Positions 5,621 to 12,925 of a DNA stretch of 13,053 bases are shown here, one piece after another. Source of the stretch: Endobugula sp047636495. Lineage in GTDB: Bacteria > Pseudomonadota > Gammaproteobacteria > Pseudomonadales > Cellvibrionaceae. Each line of letters begins with the position of its first letter. The first letter of the stretch is position 1. The translations under genes were made by a program, and so were the position numbers. The notes beneath the pieces are model-generated. The model worked only from the letters and a program-made list of their open reading frames with translations. It was not told the DNA's origin and made no database searches. Where the stretch lies: NCBI GenBank assembly GCA_047636495.1, contig JBLILH010000045.1, forward strand, positions 1-13,053. The letters are read 5' to 3'.

Positions 5621-7153
5621 CTACTTAACCGCGTCCCATTTTATGCAGACCACTGACTGCTTATTTGTTGGACCAACGTTAACTCTGCTTTTTTTACTCA
5701 AGTCAAAGCCCTTATTCACCCACAAATCACCCACTGCTACCAATTCATCTCCAGTATAAATAAGTGGCACGCGATCACGTAGCCATGTTTCTAGGCCATA
5801 TTCTTGTAGTAATTTTTTTATCGTTTGGGAATGGTCGCGATGACTCGGCGTGCAGCGTTCACCCCCTTGTCGCCAGCGAATTTGATAGGGTTGCTGCTTG
5901 ATACAAATACCGGTTTGCGCTGTTTCTTTATTCGGAGTAAGTGAATCACTACTACTGACACGTAATACTCCTGCCTCTTGCAGATCCAAGTCAGTCACGC
6001 CATCCCACTCGACTACCGACGTGCGTGAAAACTTGGGGACAGCTTGCATTAGATATAAACGCCCTGAAAACTGACGCAATTCATACGACCCCCATGATAC
6101 ACATGCGGAACTGAATGATGCGGACCGACTCAAAAACTGTTGTTCTATTTGCCCGAGCTGATCGTTATCTGGCGGTGCATAAGCGACTTTTTCACACCAA
6201 TGACGCAATACATTATTTTTTCGTGGCAGAGACAAACGACTTAATAATACGCAATCAATACTGAAACCTGTGCGGGCTTTTTGGTGATCGAGTTGCTGCA
6301 AGTCTTCTTCTGCTACTTCGGCTAACAAGACATTCGTTTGCGTCATAGTCTCAGCGGTTTTACTGAGCTGGGATACGATCGCAGGCCAACGTGGCATTAG
6401 CAAAGGGATGACCTTATTACGTAAAAAGTTACGATCGTAACGATCTGACTGGTTACTCTCATCTTCGACCCAGAATAATTGATGTTGCTGTGCATAGGTA
6501 GTAATTATCTCTTGACTAAGAGACAATAATGGCCGTGCAAGCAGTGGTTGTCGAGTGGTTAGCGAAGAAGTGCATGGGATAATAGGGCGTGATCTTGGCA
6601 TTGCCGATAAGCCTTTGACCCCCGCGCCACGAAATAAACGCAACAAAACAGTTTCTGCTTGATCATCTTGATGGTGACCGAGCAATAGGCAGTCATCTTC
6701 TTGCAGAAAGCGCTCGAACACTTGATAGCGCGCATCGCGAGCCGCTGATTCGACACCTTTACCTGAAGACACTACGGTGACATTCTCACTATAGAACGTC
6801 ACCCCTAAGCCCTCGGCATATTGCTGGCAATGCTGCTGCCAAACATCTGACTGAGGGGAAAGCTGATGATTAATATGAATAGCGACAATAGATAATAGGG
6901 AATACGGAATAAGTGACTGTGTGACAGCAGCCACTAAACCATGCAGCAACACCGTGGAGTCGACACCACCACTGAAAGCGACGACTAGACGCTTACAACC
7001 CGGCCGCTTAAAACACGGTATCCTAACACCCCCCCGCTTAGAGGGTGGTTGATCACTGGGCAAACACGCAACAGCCACTGTTTCTGTATGATGTAACAAG
7101 CTTTGCGTGATATGGGCTAAAATAGAATCATCGACAGACACGGTTGATCTCAC
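5621..7153 (-). CDS. tilS: tRNA(Ile)-lysidine synthetase
   Basis: Modifies C34 of the tRNA-Ile CAU anticodon to lysidine using ATP and lysine, so that it reads AUA; normally essential. The 510-aa protein has the PP-loop SGGVDS at 61-66, HHQDDQAET at 160-168, and the substrate-tRNA block WVEDESNQSDRYDRNFLRNK near 233-252. Its C-terminal TilS domain carries the RQGGERCTPSHRDHSQTIKK-type motif and WLRDRVPLIY near the end. The start is GTG at 7151-7153 with GAGG 11 nt upstream; no ATG exists in frame before the PP-loop. The N-terminal extension of about 55 residues before VAFSGG is longer than the roughly 15 of E. coli and contains a run of seven G (plus strand C, 7029-7035). It is divergent from the peptidase gene with only 31 bp between start codons. 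Confidence 0.95.
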   Translation of the reverse strand: MRSTVSVDDSILAHITQSLLHHTETVAVACLPSDQPPSKRGGVRIPCFKRPGCKRLVVAFSGGVDSTVLLHGLVAAVTQSLIPYSLLSIVAIHINHQLSPQSDVWQQHCQQYAEGLGVTFYSENVTVVSSGKGVESAARDARYQVFERFLQEDDCLLLGHHQDDQAETVLLRLFRGAGVKGLSAMPRSRPIIPCTSSLTTRQPLLARPLLSLSQEIITTYAQQHQLFWVEDESNQSDRYDRNFLRNKVIPLLMPRWPAIVSQLSKTAETMTQTNVLLAEVAEEDLQQLDHQKARTGFSIDCVLLSRLSLPRKNNVLRHWCEKVAYAPPDNDQLGQIEQQFLSRSASFSSACVSWGSYELRQFSGRLYLMQAVPKFSRTSVVEWDGVTDLDLQEAGVLRVSSSDSLTPNKETAQTGICIKQQPYQIRWRQGGERCTPSHRDHSQTIKKLLQEYGLETWLRDRVPLIYTGDELVAVGDLWVNKGFDLSKKSRVNVGPTNKQSVVCIKWDAVK

Positions 7154-7184
7154 CTAATAATGAACCTCAATTCTACGGCAAACC

Positions 7185-9308
7185 ATGACGAAAACCCAAT
7201 CGAATACACAAAAAAACATAAAAGCCAATGGCAACACAATGGCCAGCGCTATGCCTTATGGTGCTTGGTCGTCGGATATCAGCAGCACCTTATTAACGGC
7301 TAGCACCGTCCGCTTAAGCGGGCCACAGCTTGATAATGGCAATAGCTACTGGTTAGAACAGCGCCCGGAAGAACAAGGCCGCAGTGTAGTCGTTTGCCAA
7401 CCAGCGAATACAGAACAAGATGCTTTTGATGTGACACCAGCGACCATGAGTGTACTTAGTAAAGTTCATGAATATGGTGGCGGTTGCTATACCGTTGCTG
7501 ATGATGTGGTTTATTTTGTGAATGCCAATGACCAACGCGTGTACTCAATGCCCGCAGATCAATCCAGTGATCCCATGGTGCTGTCCCCCGACAATAGCGC
7601 GCAAGTTCATTATCGCTACGCTGATTTATTTATGGACAAGAAACGTCAGCAATTAATTGCTGTATGTGAATTACATCGCACCAAGAACGACAACCAAACA
7701 GAAAATACGAGCGAACCTGAAAATAGCATTATCAGTTTACGCTTAGATGGCTCATCGACCATTGGGTTTAATGTACTGGTGTTTGGTAATGACTTTTACT
7801 CGAACCCTCGCGTATCACCCGACAACGAAAAACTCGCTTGGCTTACGTGGAATCACCCCAACATGCCTTGGGATAATAGTGAGTGCTGGATCGCTGATTT
7901 TAATCACTTTAATATGTTGCATAAACACCGCAAAGTGGCAGGTGGAGTGTCGTCACAGTTTGCATCAGGCGAATCGGTGTTTCAGCCGCAATGGTCGCCC
8001 ACGGGTGAATTGCTATTCGTATCTGACCGCAATAATTGGTGGAATATTTATTCTTATAATACCTACAATAAATACACCGAGATATTAGTCGATATGCCGG
8101 CAGAGTTTGCCACGCCGCAATGGGCATTTGGTATGTCGACATATGGCTTTCTTAATAGCTACACCTTATTTTGCACCTACACACAGCAAGGCGAATGGCA
8201 TTTAGCGACGATTGATTTACTCTCGCGTACTTTCACCGAACACCCTTCGCCATTTACCGACATACAGGGTATTGCCTGCCAAGACGATAACGACACGGCC
8301 CTTTTTATTGGTGCAAACAACACCCAAGCCGCCGAATTAATTCACTGGAGAGCTGAGGCATGGCAATCTATCGCACGCAGCAGTCACTCGACACTACCCG
8401 CCGAAGAGTTATCGGTTCCCGAAGCAATCACCTTTCAAAATAGTAAAGAACAAGATGTACATGGCTTCTTTTATCCGCCTAAAAACCAGCGCTACAGCGC
8501 TTTGATAAATGACATTTCAGCAGAAAGTTCTTCATTAAAAACCACCGAAAAACCCCCATTAATTGTCATGTGCCACGGCGGTCCAACAGGGGCCAGCAGT
8601 GCCAGCTTAAATTTAAAAATACAATATTGGACCAACCGAGGCTTTGCCATCTTCGATATTAATTACAGTGGCAGTACCGGGTATGGCCGCGATTATCGTC
8701 GCCGTTTATATCAGCAATGGGGCGTGCTTGACGTAGATGATTTATGTGCGGGAGCGAATTATTTAGTCGATCAAAACAAGGTCGATGCAGATAAAATTGC
8801 CATTCGCGGTAGCAGCGCTGGCGGTTATTCAGTACTAGCGGCACTCACCTTTACCGATACCTTTAAGGCGGGTGCCAGTCTATATGGTATTGGCGATTTA
8901 TCTGCGTTAGCAGAAGACACTCACAAATTTGAATCCCGCTACTGCGATCAATTAATTGGCAAGTACCCGCGAGAGAAACCACTTTACGACGCTCGTTCAC
9001 CTATCAATCATATTGAAAAGCTCAACTGCCCCGTTATTTTTCTACAAGGCTTAGAGGATAAAGTAGTCCCGCCTAACCAAGCAGAAGCGATGGTCGATGC
9101 ACTTTACCAAAAAAATATTCCCGTTGCCTATGTCACATTTAAAAACGAAGGCCACGGCTTTCGACAAGCACACAATATTCAATACGCTATGGATGTAGAG
9201 TATGCTTTTTATGCCGATATATTTTCATTATCACCAACAGCAACACTCACTACCGTGCCTTTCGTGACACGCGCACTTGGCGAACAAACAACAAGTGAGA
9301 AGCCTTAA
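7185..9308 (+). CDS. S9-family serine peptidase (prolyl oligopeptidase / acylaminoacyl-peptidase type)
   Basis: A 707-aa cytoplasmic peptidase-like enzyme with no signal peptide. Residues about 50-410 look like the beta-propeller gate (repeated blade-like phrases such as NPRVSPDNEKLAWLTW and QPQWSPTGELLFVSDR). Residues about 420-685 form the alpha/beta-hydrolase domain. The catalytic triad is visible: S544 in RGSSAGGY, D625 in QGLEDKVVPP and H657 in KNEGHGF. HGGPTG at 464-469 is the oxyanion region. The best-conserved N-terminus begins at PYGAW, so ATG 7239 or 7251 are possible alternatives to 7185; none has a convincing ribosome site. The likely role is hydrolysis of short or N-blocked peptides; the exact substrate is unknown. 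Its TAA overlaps the ATG of a GreB-like remnant (TAATG), implying former translational coupling. Confidence 0.9.
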   Translation: MTKTQSNTQKNIKANGNTMASAMPYGAWSSDISSTLLTASTVRLSGPQLDNGNSYWLEQRPEEQGRSVVVCQPANTEQDAFDVTPATMSVLSKVHEYGGGCYTVADDVVYFVNANDQRVYSMPADQSSDPMVLSPDNSAQVHYRYADLFMDKKRQQLIAVCELHRTKNDNQTENTSEPENSIISLRLDGSSTIGFNVLVFGNDFYSNPRVSPDNEKLAWLTWNHPNMPWDNSECWIADFNHFNMLHKHRKVAGGVSSQFASGESVFQPQWSPTGELLFVSDRNNWWNIYSYNTYNKYTEILVDMPAEFATPQWAFGMSTYGFLNSYTLFCTYTQQGEWHLATIDLLSRTFTEHPSPFTDIQGIACQDDNDTALFIGANNTQAAELIHWRAEAWQSIARSSHSTLPAEELSVPEAITFQNSKEQDVHGFFYPPKNQRYSALINDISAESSSLKTTEKPPLIVMCHGGPTGASSASLNLKIQYWTNRGFAIFDINYSGSTGYGRDYRRRLYQQWGVLDVDDLCAGANYLVDQNKVDADKIAIRGSSAGGYSVLAALTFTDTFKAGASLYGIGDLSALAEDTHKFESRYCDQLIGKYPREKPLYDARSPINHIEKLNCPVIFLQGLEDKVVPPNQAEAMVDALYQKNIPVAYVTFKNEGHGFRQAHNIQYAMDVEYAFYADIFSLSPTATLTTVPFVTRALGEQTTSEKP

Positions 9309-9485
9309 TGGGACGCTGGCGGCCACCTAGAGAAAAAAGCTCTCCCTATATTACCCCTGAAGGTGCGGCGATCTGTAGAAGCAGAATGAAAACAGCGTTG
9401 GAAAGTAGAGCGCCCCATCGTTACTGATACAGTACACGAGGCGGAAAAAAATGGAGCTCGATCAGAAAATGGCGATTACAACTAA
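9308..9485 (+). pseudogene. GreB-like transcript-cleavage factor, decayed 5' remnant
   Basis: From ATG 9308 the frame reads MGRWRPPREKSSPYITPEGA, the typical N-terminus of the GreB paralogue found in Pseudomonas and relatives, then loses the family pattern and stops at 9425. In another frame (9396-9485) the similarity resumes as RWKVERPIVTDTVHEAEKNG followed by ARSENGDYN and a stop. The expected continuation of the coiled-coil domain and the whole C-terminal domain are absent. At least one frameshift and a 3' truncation are thus visible, and the usual GDRSEN tip reads GARSEN. The ATG overlaps the stop of the upstream peptidase. An intact greB of a different subtype lies just beyond, on the opposite strand. 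Confidence 0.8.
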
Positions 9486-9536
9486 GAACCCCACGCCTCG
9501 TACTATTTACTTTACGCTATTGTTTTTACTGACTTA

Positions 9537-9574
9537 AAAAATAGTACCCATACTAGTATGGATATACTATTTTT
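9537..9574. terminator. Long symmetric AT-rich hairpin, probable bidirectional terminator
   Basis: AAAAATAGTA (9537-9546) pairs perfectly with TACTATTTTT (9565-9574). Between them sits the palindrome CCATACTAGTATGG (9548-9561). Both strands end in a run of T after the stem. On the minus strand it overlaps the last codons and the TAG stop (9567-9569) of greB, so it most likely ends greB transcription. It can also stop readthrough from the peptidase side. Confidence 0.7.
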
Positions 9575-10040
9575 CATAATCGATTGAATTAATAGACCAA
9601 ATGACGACGCCGGCTTCAGTCTTCACCATGCCTTCGTCGCCCACTTCTTTTTTTAACAACGCTCTCGCCATTGGCGTATCGATAGAGATGTAATCTTTTC
9701 GATCAAAAATCTCATCATAACCCACTATCCGAAATGTAAGTATCTTACCCTCATCATTCTCCACTTCTACCCATGCACCAAAAAAAACTTTTCCGTCTTG
9801 GTCGGAGTGGTATTCAATCACTTTTAAGTTTTCTATGCATTTCCGCAAATAGCGTACTCGACGGTCTATTTCACGCAATCGTTTTTTGTTGTACTGATAA
9901 TCTGCGTTCTCGCTTCGATCACCAAGACTAGCCGCCCAAGACACTATCTTAGTGACCGCTGGGCGTTCTACACGCCAGAGCTTATCCAGCTCTAGCTTAA
10001 GGTCTTCGCGACCTTGTTTTGTTATTAATGGTGTTCTCAC
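9567..10040 (-). CDS. greB: Transcription elongation factor GreB
   Basis: Binds the RNA polymerase secondary channel and stimulates cleavage of backtracked RNA. The 157-aa length matches E. coli GreB. The N-terminal coiled coil (residues 1-75) ends in the conserved tip LGDRSENADYQYNKKRLREI with catalytic acidic residues D41 and E44 present. The C-terminal FKBP-like domain (about 80-157) includes GKVFFGAWVE, RIVGYDEIFDRKDYISID and PMARALLKKEVGD. The start is GTG (10038-10040) with AGGGG 11 nt upstream. It ends inside the symmetric hairpin. Upstream on the same strand is an hsdR remnant, so greB may have arrived with, or been moved by, that accessory segment. The remnant of a second GreB subtype is 82 bp from its stop codon, on the opposite strand. 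Confidence 0.95.
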   Translation of the reverse strand: MRTPLITKQGREDLKLELDKLWRVERPAVTKIVSWAASLGDRSENADYQYNKKRLREIDRRVRYLRKCIENLKVIEYHSDQDGKVFFGAWVEVENDEGKILTFRIVGYDEIFDRKDYISIDTPMARALLKKEVGDEGMVKTEAGVVIWSINSIDYEK

Positions 10041-10082
10041 TTGGGTATGTTCCCCTATTTAATAAACCGTAACATTCACTAC

Positions 10083-10213
10083 TGGTGACAATGGCTTCAG
10101 GCCATGATTTATCTGCATTGTAGTCGTTTCCCAAGTTGTCCATAGATTACCATTCTAGATGGTGACATTTTTATATTTTTGTCACCACGCAATCTCAACC
10201 GTACTGCGTGGTG
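10083..10213. repeat. Alternative hairpins and a repeated 8-mer upstream of greB
   Basis: This gene-free spacer (10041-10248) contains TGGTGACA at 10083-10090 and 10160-10167, and its complement TGTCACCA at 10180-10187. The last two form an 8-bp stem with a T-rich 12-nt loop. CACCACGCA (10183-10191) pairs perfectly with TGCGTGGTG (10205-10213). The two hairpins share 10183-10187 and cannot form together. On the minus strand this lies between the hsdR remnant and greB, so it could be an hsdR terminator, a greB leader switch or a protein-binding cluster. No clear greB promoter was found. Confidence 0.45.
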
Positions 10214-10248
10214 TTACCCCTAAAGATTAGGTCTGCTTTGTTCCTTTA

Positions 10249-10701
10249 TTAAACTTTCCCGCCCACACCTTTAAACTTTTCCACAAACACAGCGATCTTT
10301 TGGAAAACGCTCTGCTTCTTCGTGAGGTATTGCGGATTTAACGGGCTCATCTTGGGCAAAATGGCATTCAGCTCTGTTCCTGCGTCGCTGGCGTACTCCC
10401 GTTTAAGAGAGGTCGTGATATAGCGCTTCGCAGCTTCTTGATTCAGATTCTCTGCATTAATCAACTCTTCTGCCTCACGCTGTTGTTCGGCTTGCGCGAA
10501 GGAGAAGAAGGCTTCAATCACGCTGGCCTTCTCGCCAATCTGGTCAAGGTCGGTTTGATTAATGAAATCCACCACCAAGCTTTCTTTTGCGCGATTACCC
10601 AAGCTAGCACGAATCACCCGACGCACTTCATCAACTAGGTCGTGCCTGAACGAAAACGCTCTAAGCCTTGAATCATAAGGTGTTCGAAGAAATAAACACA
10701 A
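10249..10701 (-). pseudogene. Type I restriction enzyme HsdR, C-terminal remnant
   Basis: The minus-strand frame encodes about 130 residues that match the C-terminal region of EcoR124-like HsdR: LVDEVRRVIRASLGNRAKES, LVVDFINQTDLDQI, ASVIEAFFSFAQAE, then a lysine-rich end with KIAVFVEKFKGVGGKV. HsdR is normally several hundred residues longer; the endonuclease and helicase motor domains are missing. Recognisable HsdR sequence begins near 10640; the first ~20 codons of the open frame (to 10701) look unrelated and run towards the left end of the insertion sequence. No hsdM or hsdS is present. It is a scar of a lost restriction-modification locus, not a working system. Confidence 0.8.
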
Positions 10702-10716
10702 CGAAGTTGGTACAGT

Positions 10717-12297
10717 GGCGCAGTCTTTTCTGCGATAATACGCTGAATTAAGCTCTCATCGCGCTAAACTTCGTGGAATATTATTATGCGTAAAGTCCTC
10801 CCAGTACAACTTCAACTTGGCGAAATAGACATTGCCCTATTCAGCTGGACTTAACATCACGCGATGATATTCCTCAGTTGTTACAAGGCTTGCAGTTTTT
10901 ACATGCTAATGAGGCTATCCGAAGCCAGATTTTCAGTATTCTAGAAGAGCTAACCCCAAATAATATTAGCTGTACAACAGGGCGCCCAGGTATGCATTGG
11001 TGGAAGATCCTAGTGATGGGGACGTTACGATTAAACTTGAATTGGGACTATGATCGCCCACTTGAAATGGTCAACAACCACAAGACTATTCGGGAAATGC
11101 TGGGGCATGGTGTTAGGGATGAGAATGACCAATATAAACTGCAAACACTGAAAGATAATGTAGGGCTATTTACCCCAGTAATATTAGATAAGTTAAATCA
11201 AATAGTTGTTGCCGCGGGCCATCATTTTCTTAAAAAAAAAGACGTCGAAATAAAAGGACGATGTGATTCATTTGTCACAGAGACGCACGTTCATTTCCCT
11301 ACTGATATCAGCCTACTATTTGATGCCGTTAGAAAGGTTGTTTTATTAACGGCCAGTTTAAGTGACACCCTTGGTTTTAGTTTATGCAGACAAAGTCAGC
11401 ACAACCTCAAGCAGCTTAAAAAGCGGTATAGAGTGGCGCAAAAAATAAAACACTCGACATCAAAAGATAAGGAGAAAAAGCGGTCATTGTTGCATACACG
11501 AATTACCTTCATTACGCGGAGGCACTGATTCAAAAATCCACCATGGCACTGGAAGTTTTTGGTCTTCAGGAAGGCAAGAAAGTCATAGAGCAAGAGCATG
11601 TCATTAAACACTATATGGGACATGCAAAGCGTCAAATCAGTCAAACAAGAACGCGGGTGATTGATGGTATAAAAATCCCTCACGCTGAAAAAGTATTTTC
11701 TATATTCCAGGAGCACACAGAATGGATCAGTAAAGGCAAAGCCGGCGTACCCGTAGAGCTAGGTTTACGCGTTTGTATAATGGAAGACCAGTACGGTTTT
11801 ATCCTGCACCATAATGTCATGAAAGAAGAAACAGATGATCAAGTCGCGGTAAGAATGGTAGAAGAAACACAGGCCCGGTTTACTCATTTTAATGGATGTA
11901 GTTTTGACAAAGGCTTTCATTCCCCTGCCAATCAAATCGAACTACAAAAACGACTGAAGCACCCTGTACTACCGAAAAAAGGAAGACGTAATAAAGAAGA
12001 GTTGAACCGAGAAAGAAGCGAAGAATTTAAAGCGGATAAGCGACAACATTCCGCAGTGGAATCCGCAATCAATGCGTTAGAGGTCCATGGACTCGATAAA
12101 TGTCCCGATCATGGAATCGAAGGGTTTGAGCGTTATGTTGGTTTGGCTGTTTTATCGAGAAATATCCAAAAGCTAGGAGCCGAGATACGGAAGCAAGGAC
12201 AGCTAAAAAACAAGCGAAAACAAAAAAGACTCCATCTCGTCATGTAAAAAAACCTAGACCTTACTGAAGGTAATACTGCTAACGGGATAACTGCGCC
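10717..12297 (+). mobile_element. ISNCY-type insertion sequence, probably defective
   Basis: GGCGCAGT (10717-10724) and its complement ACTGCGCC (12290-12297) bracket a ~1.58-kb segment holding one broken transposase, which fits the size of such elements. The terminal repeat beyond this 8-bp core is weakly matched, and no clean target duplication is seen, so the exact ends are provisional. The left flank is the hsdR scar; the right flank is non-coding debris before an IS3-family fragment. Confidence 0.6.
10786..12247 (+). pseudogene. ISNCY-family transposase with two frameshifts
   Basis: The first piece starts at ATG 10786 (MRKVLPVQLQLGEIDIA) and hits a stop at 10852. The same protein continues in the -1 frame from about 10839 (IQLDLTSRDDIPQLLQGLQF, GRPGMHWWKILVMGTLRLNL, GRCDSFV) to a stop at 11526-11528. 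It continues again in the next -1 frame from about 11490 to 12247 (NYLHYAEALIQK, KVFSIFQEHTEWISKGKAGV). Likely DDE residues are the D of HFPTD, the D of SFDKGF and the E of VESAINALEVHG. Both changes look like single-base losses. The product would be about 485 aa if restored. As it stands it is inactive unless frameshifting rescues it. Confidence 0.85.
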
Positions 12298-12423
12298 TTA
12301 AATTCAAAAAGCAACTCAGAAATAGATCAAAGTGTAGACAGTACAGATAAGCAGATCAAAAAATGTCGATTGAGGGCCTTACGAGACAATATCAGGCGGG
12401 TCAATAAACAACCTTACGCTTGA
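12283..12423 (+). other. Gene-free debris with a short unassigned open frame
   Basis: Between the ISNCY-type element and the IS3 fragment (12298-12447) there is no complete gene. One frame stays open from 12283 to TGA at 12421-12423 with a basic end (KKCRLRALRDNIRRVNKQPY) that looks like a protein C-terminus but has no start codon. I do not recognise it; it may be the tail of a lost gene or chance. Confidence 0.25.
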
Positions 12424-12447
12424 AATACCTAGTTTTCGGTCAGGCAC

Positions 12448-12885
12448 TATTTAGCTGTCGTACTGGATTTATATAAGCGTCGAGTGGTAGGTTGGGCATG
12501 TTCGACTAGCCCAGATTCACAGTTAACTATTCAAGCATTGCGTATGGCCTATGAATCACGCGGATGTCCAACAGGGGTTATGTTTCATTCTGATCAAGGA
12601 TGTCACTACACGAGCTTAGCATTTAGACAACAGCTATGGCGCTATCAAATAAAGCAAAGTATACCGTCAAGCGGCACCGAGGTGAGCCGACGAGGTAATT
12701 GTTGGGATAATGCCCCTATGGAACGATTTTTTAGAAGCTACAAAACGGAGTGGATGCCTAAAGAATGTTATGACGATTTTTTTGAAGCGCAACGAGATAT
12801 TACGAAATATATTCAACATTACCATTATCATAGAGGACATAGTTACAATCAATATTTAAATCCCGCTGCGGCTGAAGCAGCATAA
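12448..12885 (+). pseudogene. IS3-family transposase OrfB, C-terminal fragment
   Basis: The frame YLAVVLDLYKRRVVGWACST, FHSDQGCHYTS, SRRGNCWDNAPMERFF and HYHRGHSYNQYLNPAAAE is the second half of an IS3-family rve integrase domain. The upstream half, including the first catalytic Asp (normally in DITYI), is missing: a stop codon at 12430-12432 and unrelated sequence precede it. The second Asp (SDQG) and the Glu (MERFF) remain, but 42 residues separate them instead of the canonical 35, because seven extra codons (IPSSGTEV in place of one residue, near 12661-12684) lie before SRRGNC. It cannot be functional alone. Confidence 0.88.
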
Positions 12886-12925
12886 AAGCGCCTGTCATTA
12901 TGTACGAAAATACTTGACCACAACA
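12886..12925 (+). repeat. Right end of the IS3-family element
   Basis: About 40 bp follow the OrfB stop and end in TTGACCACAACA. IS3-family elements end in CA, and immediately after 12925 the sequence resumes as the reverse-strand ISNCY-type transposase fragment. That makes 12925/12926 the probable insertion boundary. The matching left end was lost with the first half of OrfB, so no pair of repeats can be compared. Confidence 0.5.

Noticed and set aside
7170..7199. Minus-strand TTGGGT-18-TAGAAT as the tilS promoter.
   Set aside because: The predicted start would fall on the ribosome-binding GAGG, leaving the message without it; the -35 is also poor.
9308..10040. The idea that greB is an integration target restored by an element-borne copy.
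   Set aside because: The intact copy is of a different subtype and orientation, and no integrase, att repeat or missing 3' half is visible. It is kept only as a question under the greB finding.
11470..11490. A5G run (gagaaaaagcgg) at the point where the transposase shifts to the -1 frame, suggestive of programmed frameshifting.
   Set aside because: The context is GAG AAA AAG, not the ideal A AAA AAG heptamer. The same gene has another -1 change near 10839 with no slippery site, and ISNCY-type transposases are normally a single frame, so decay explains both.
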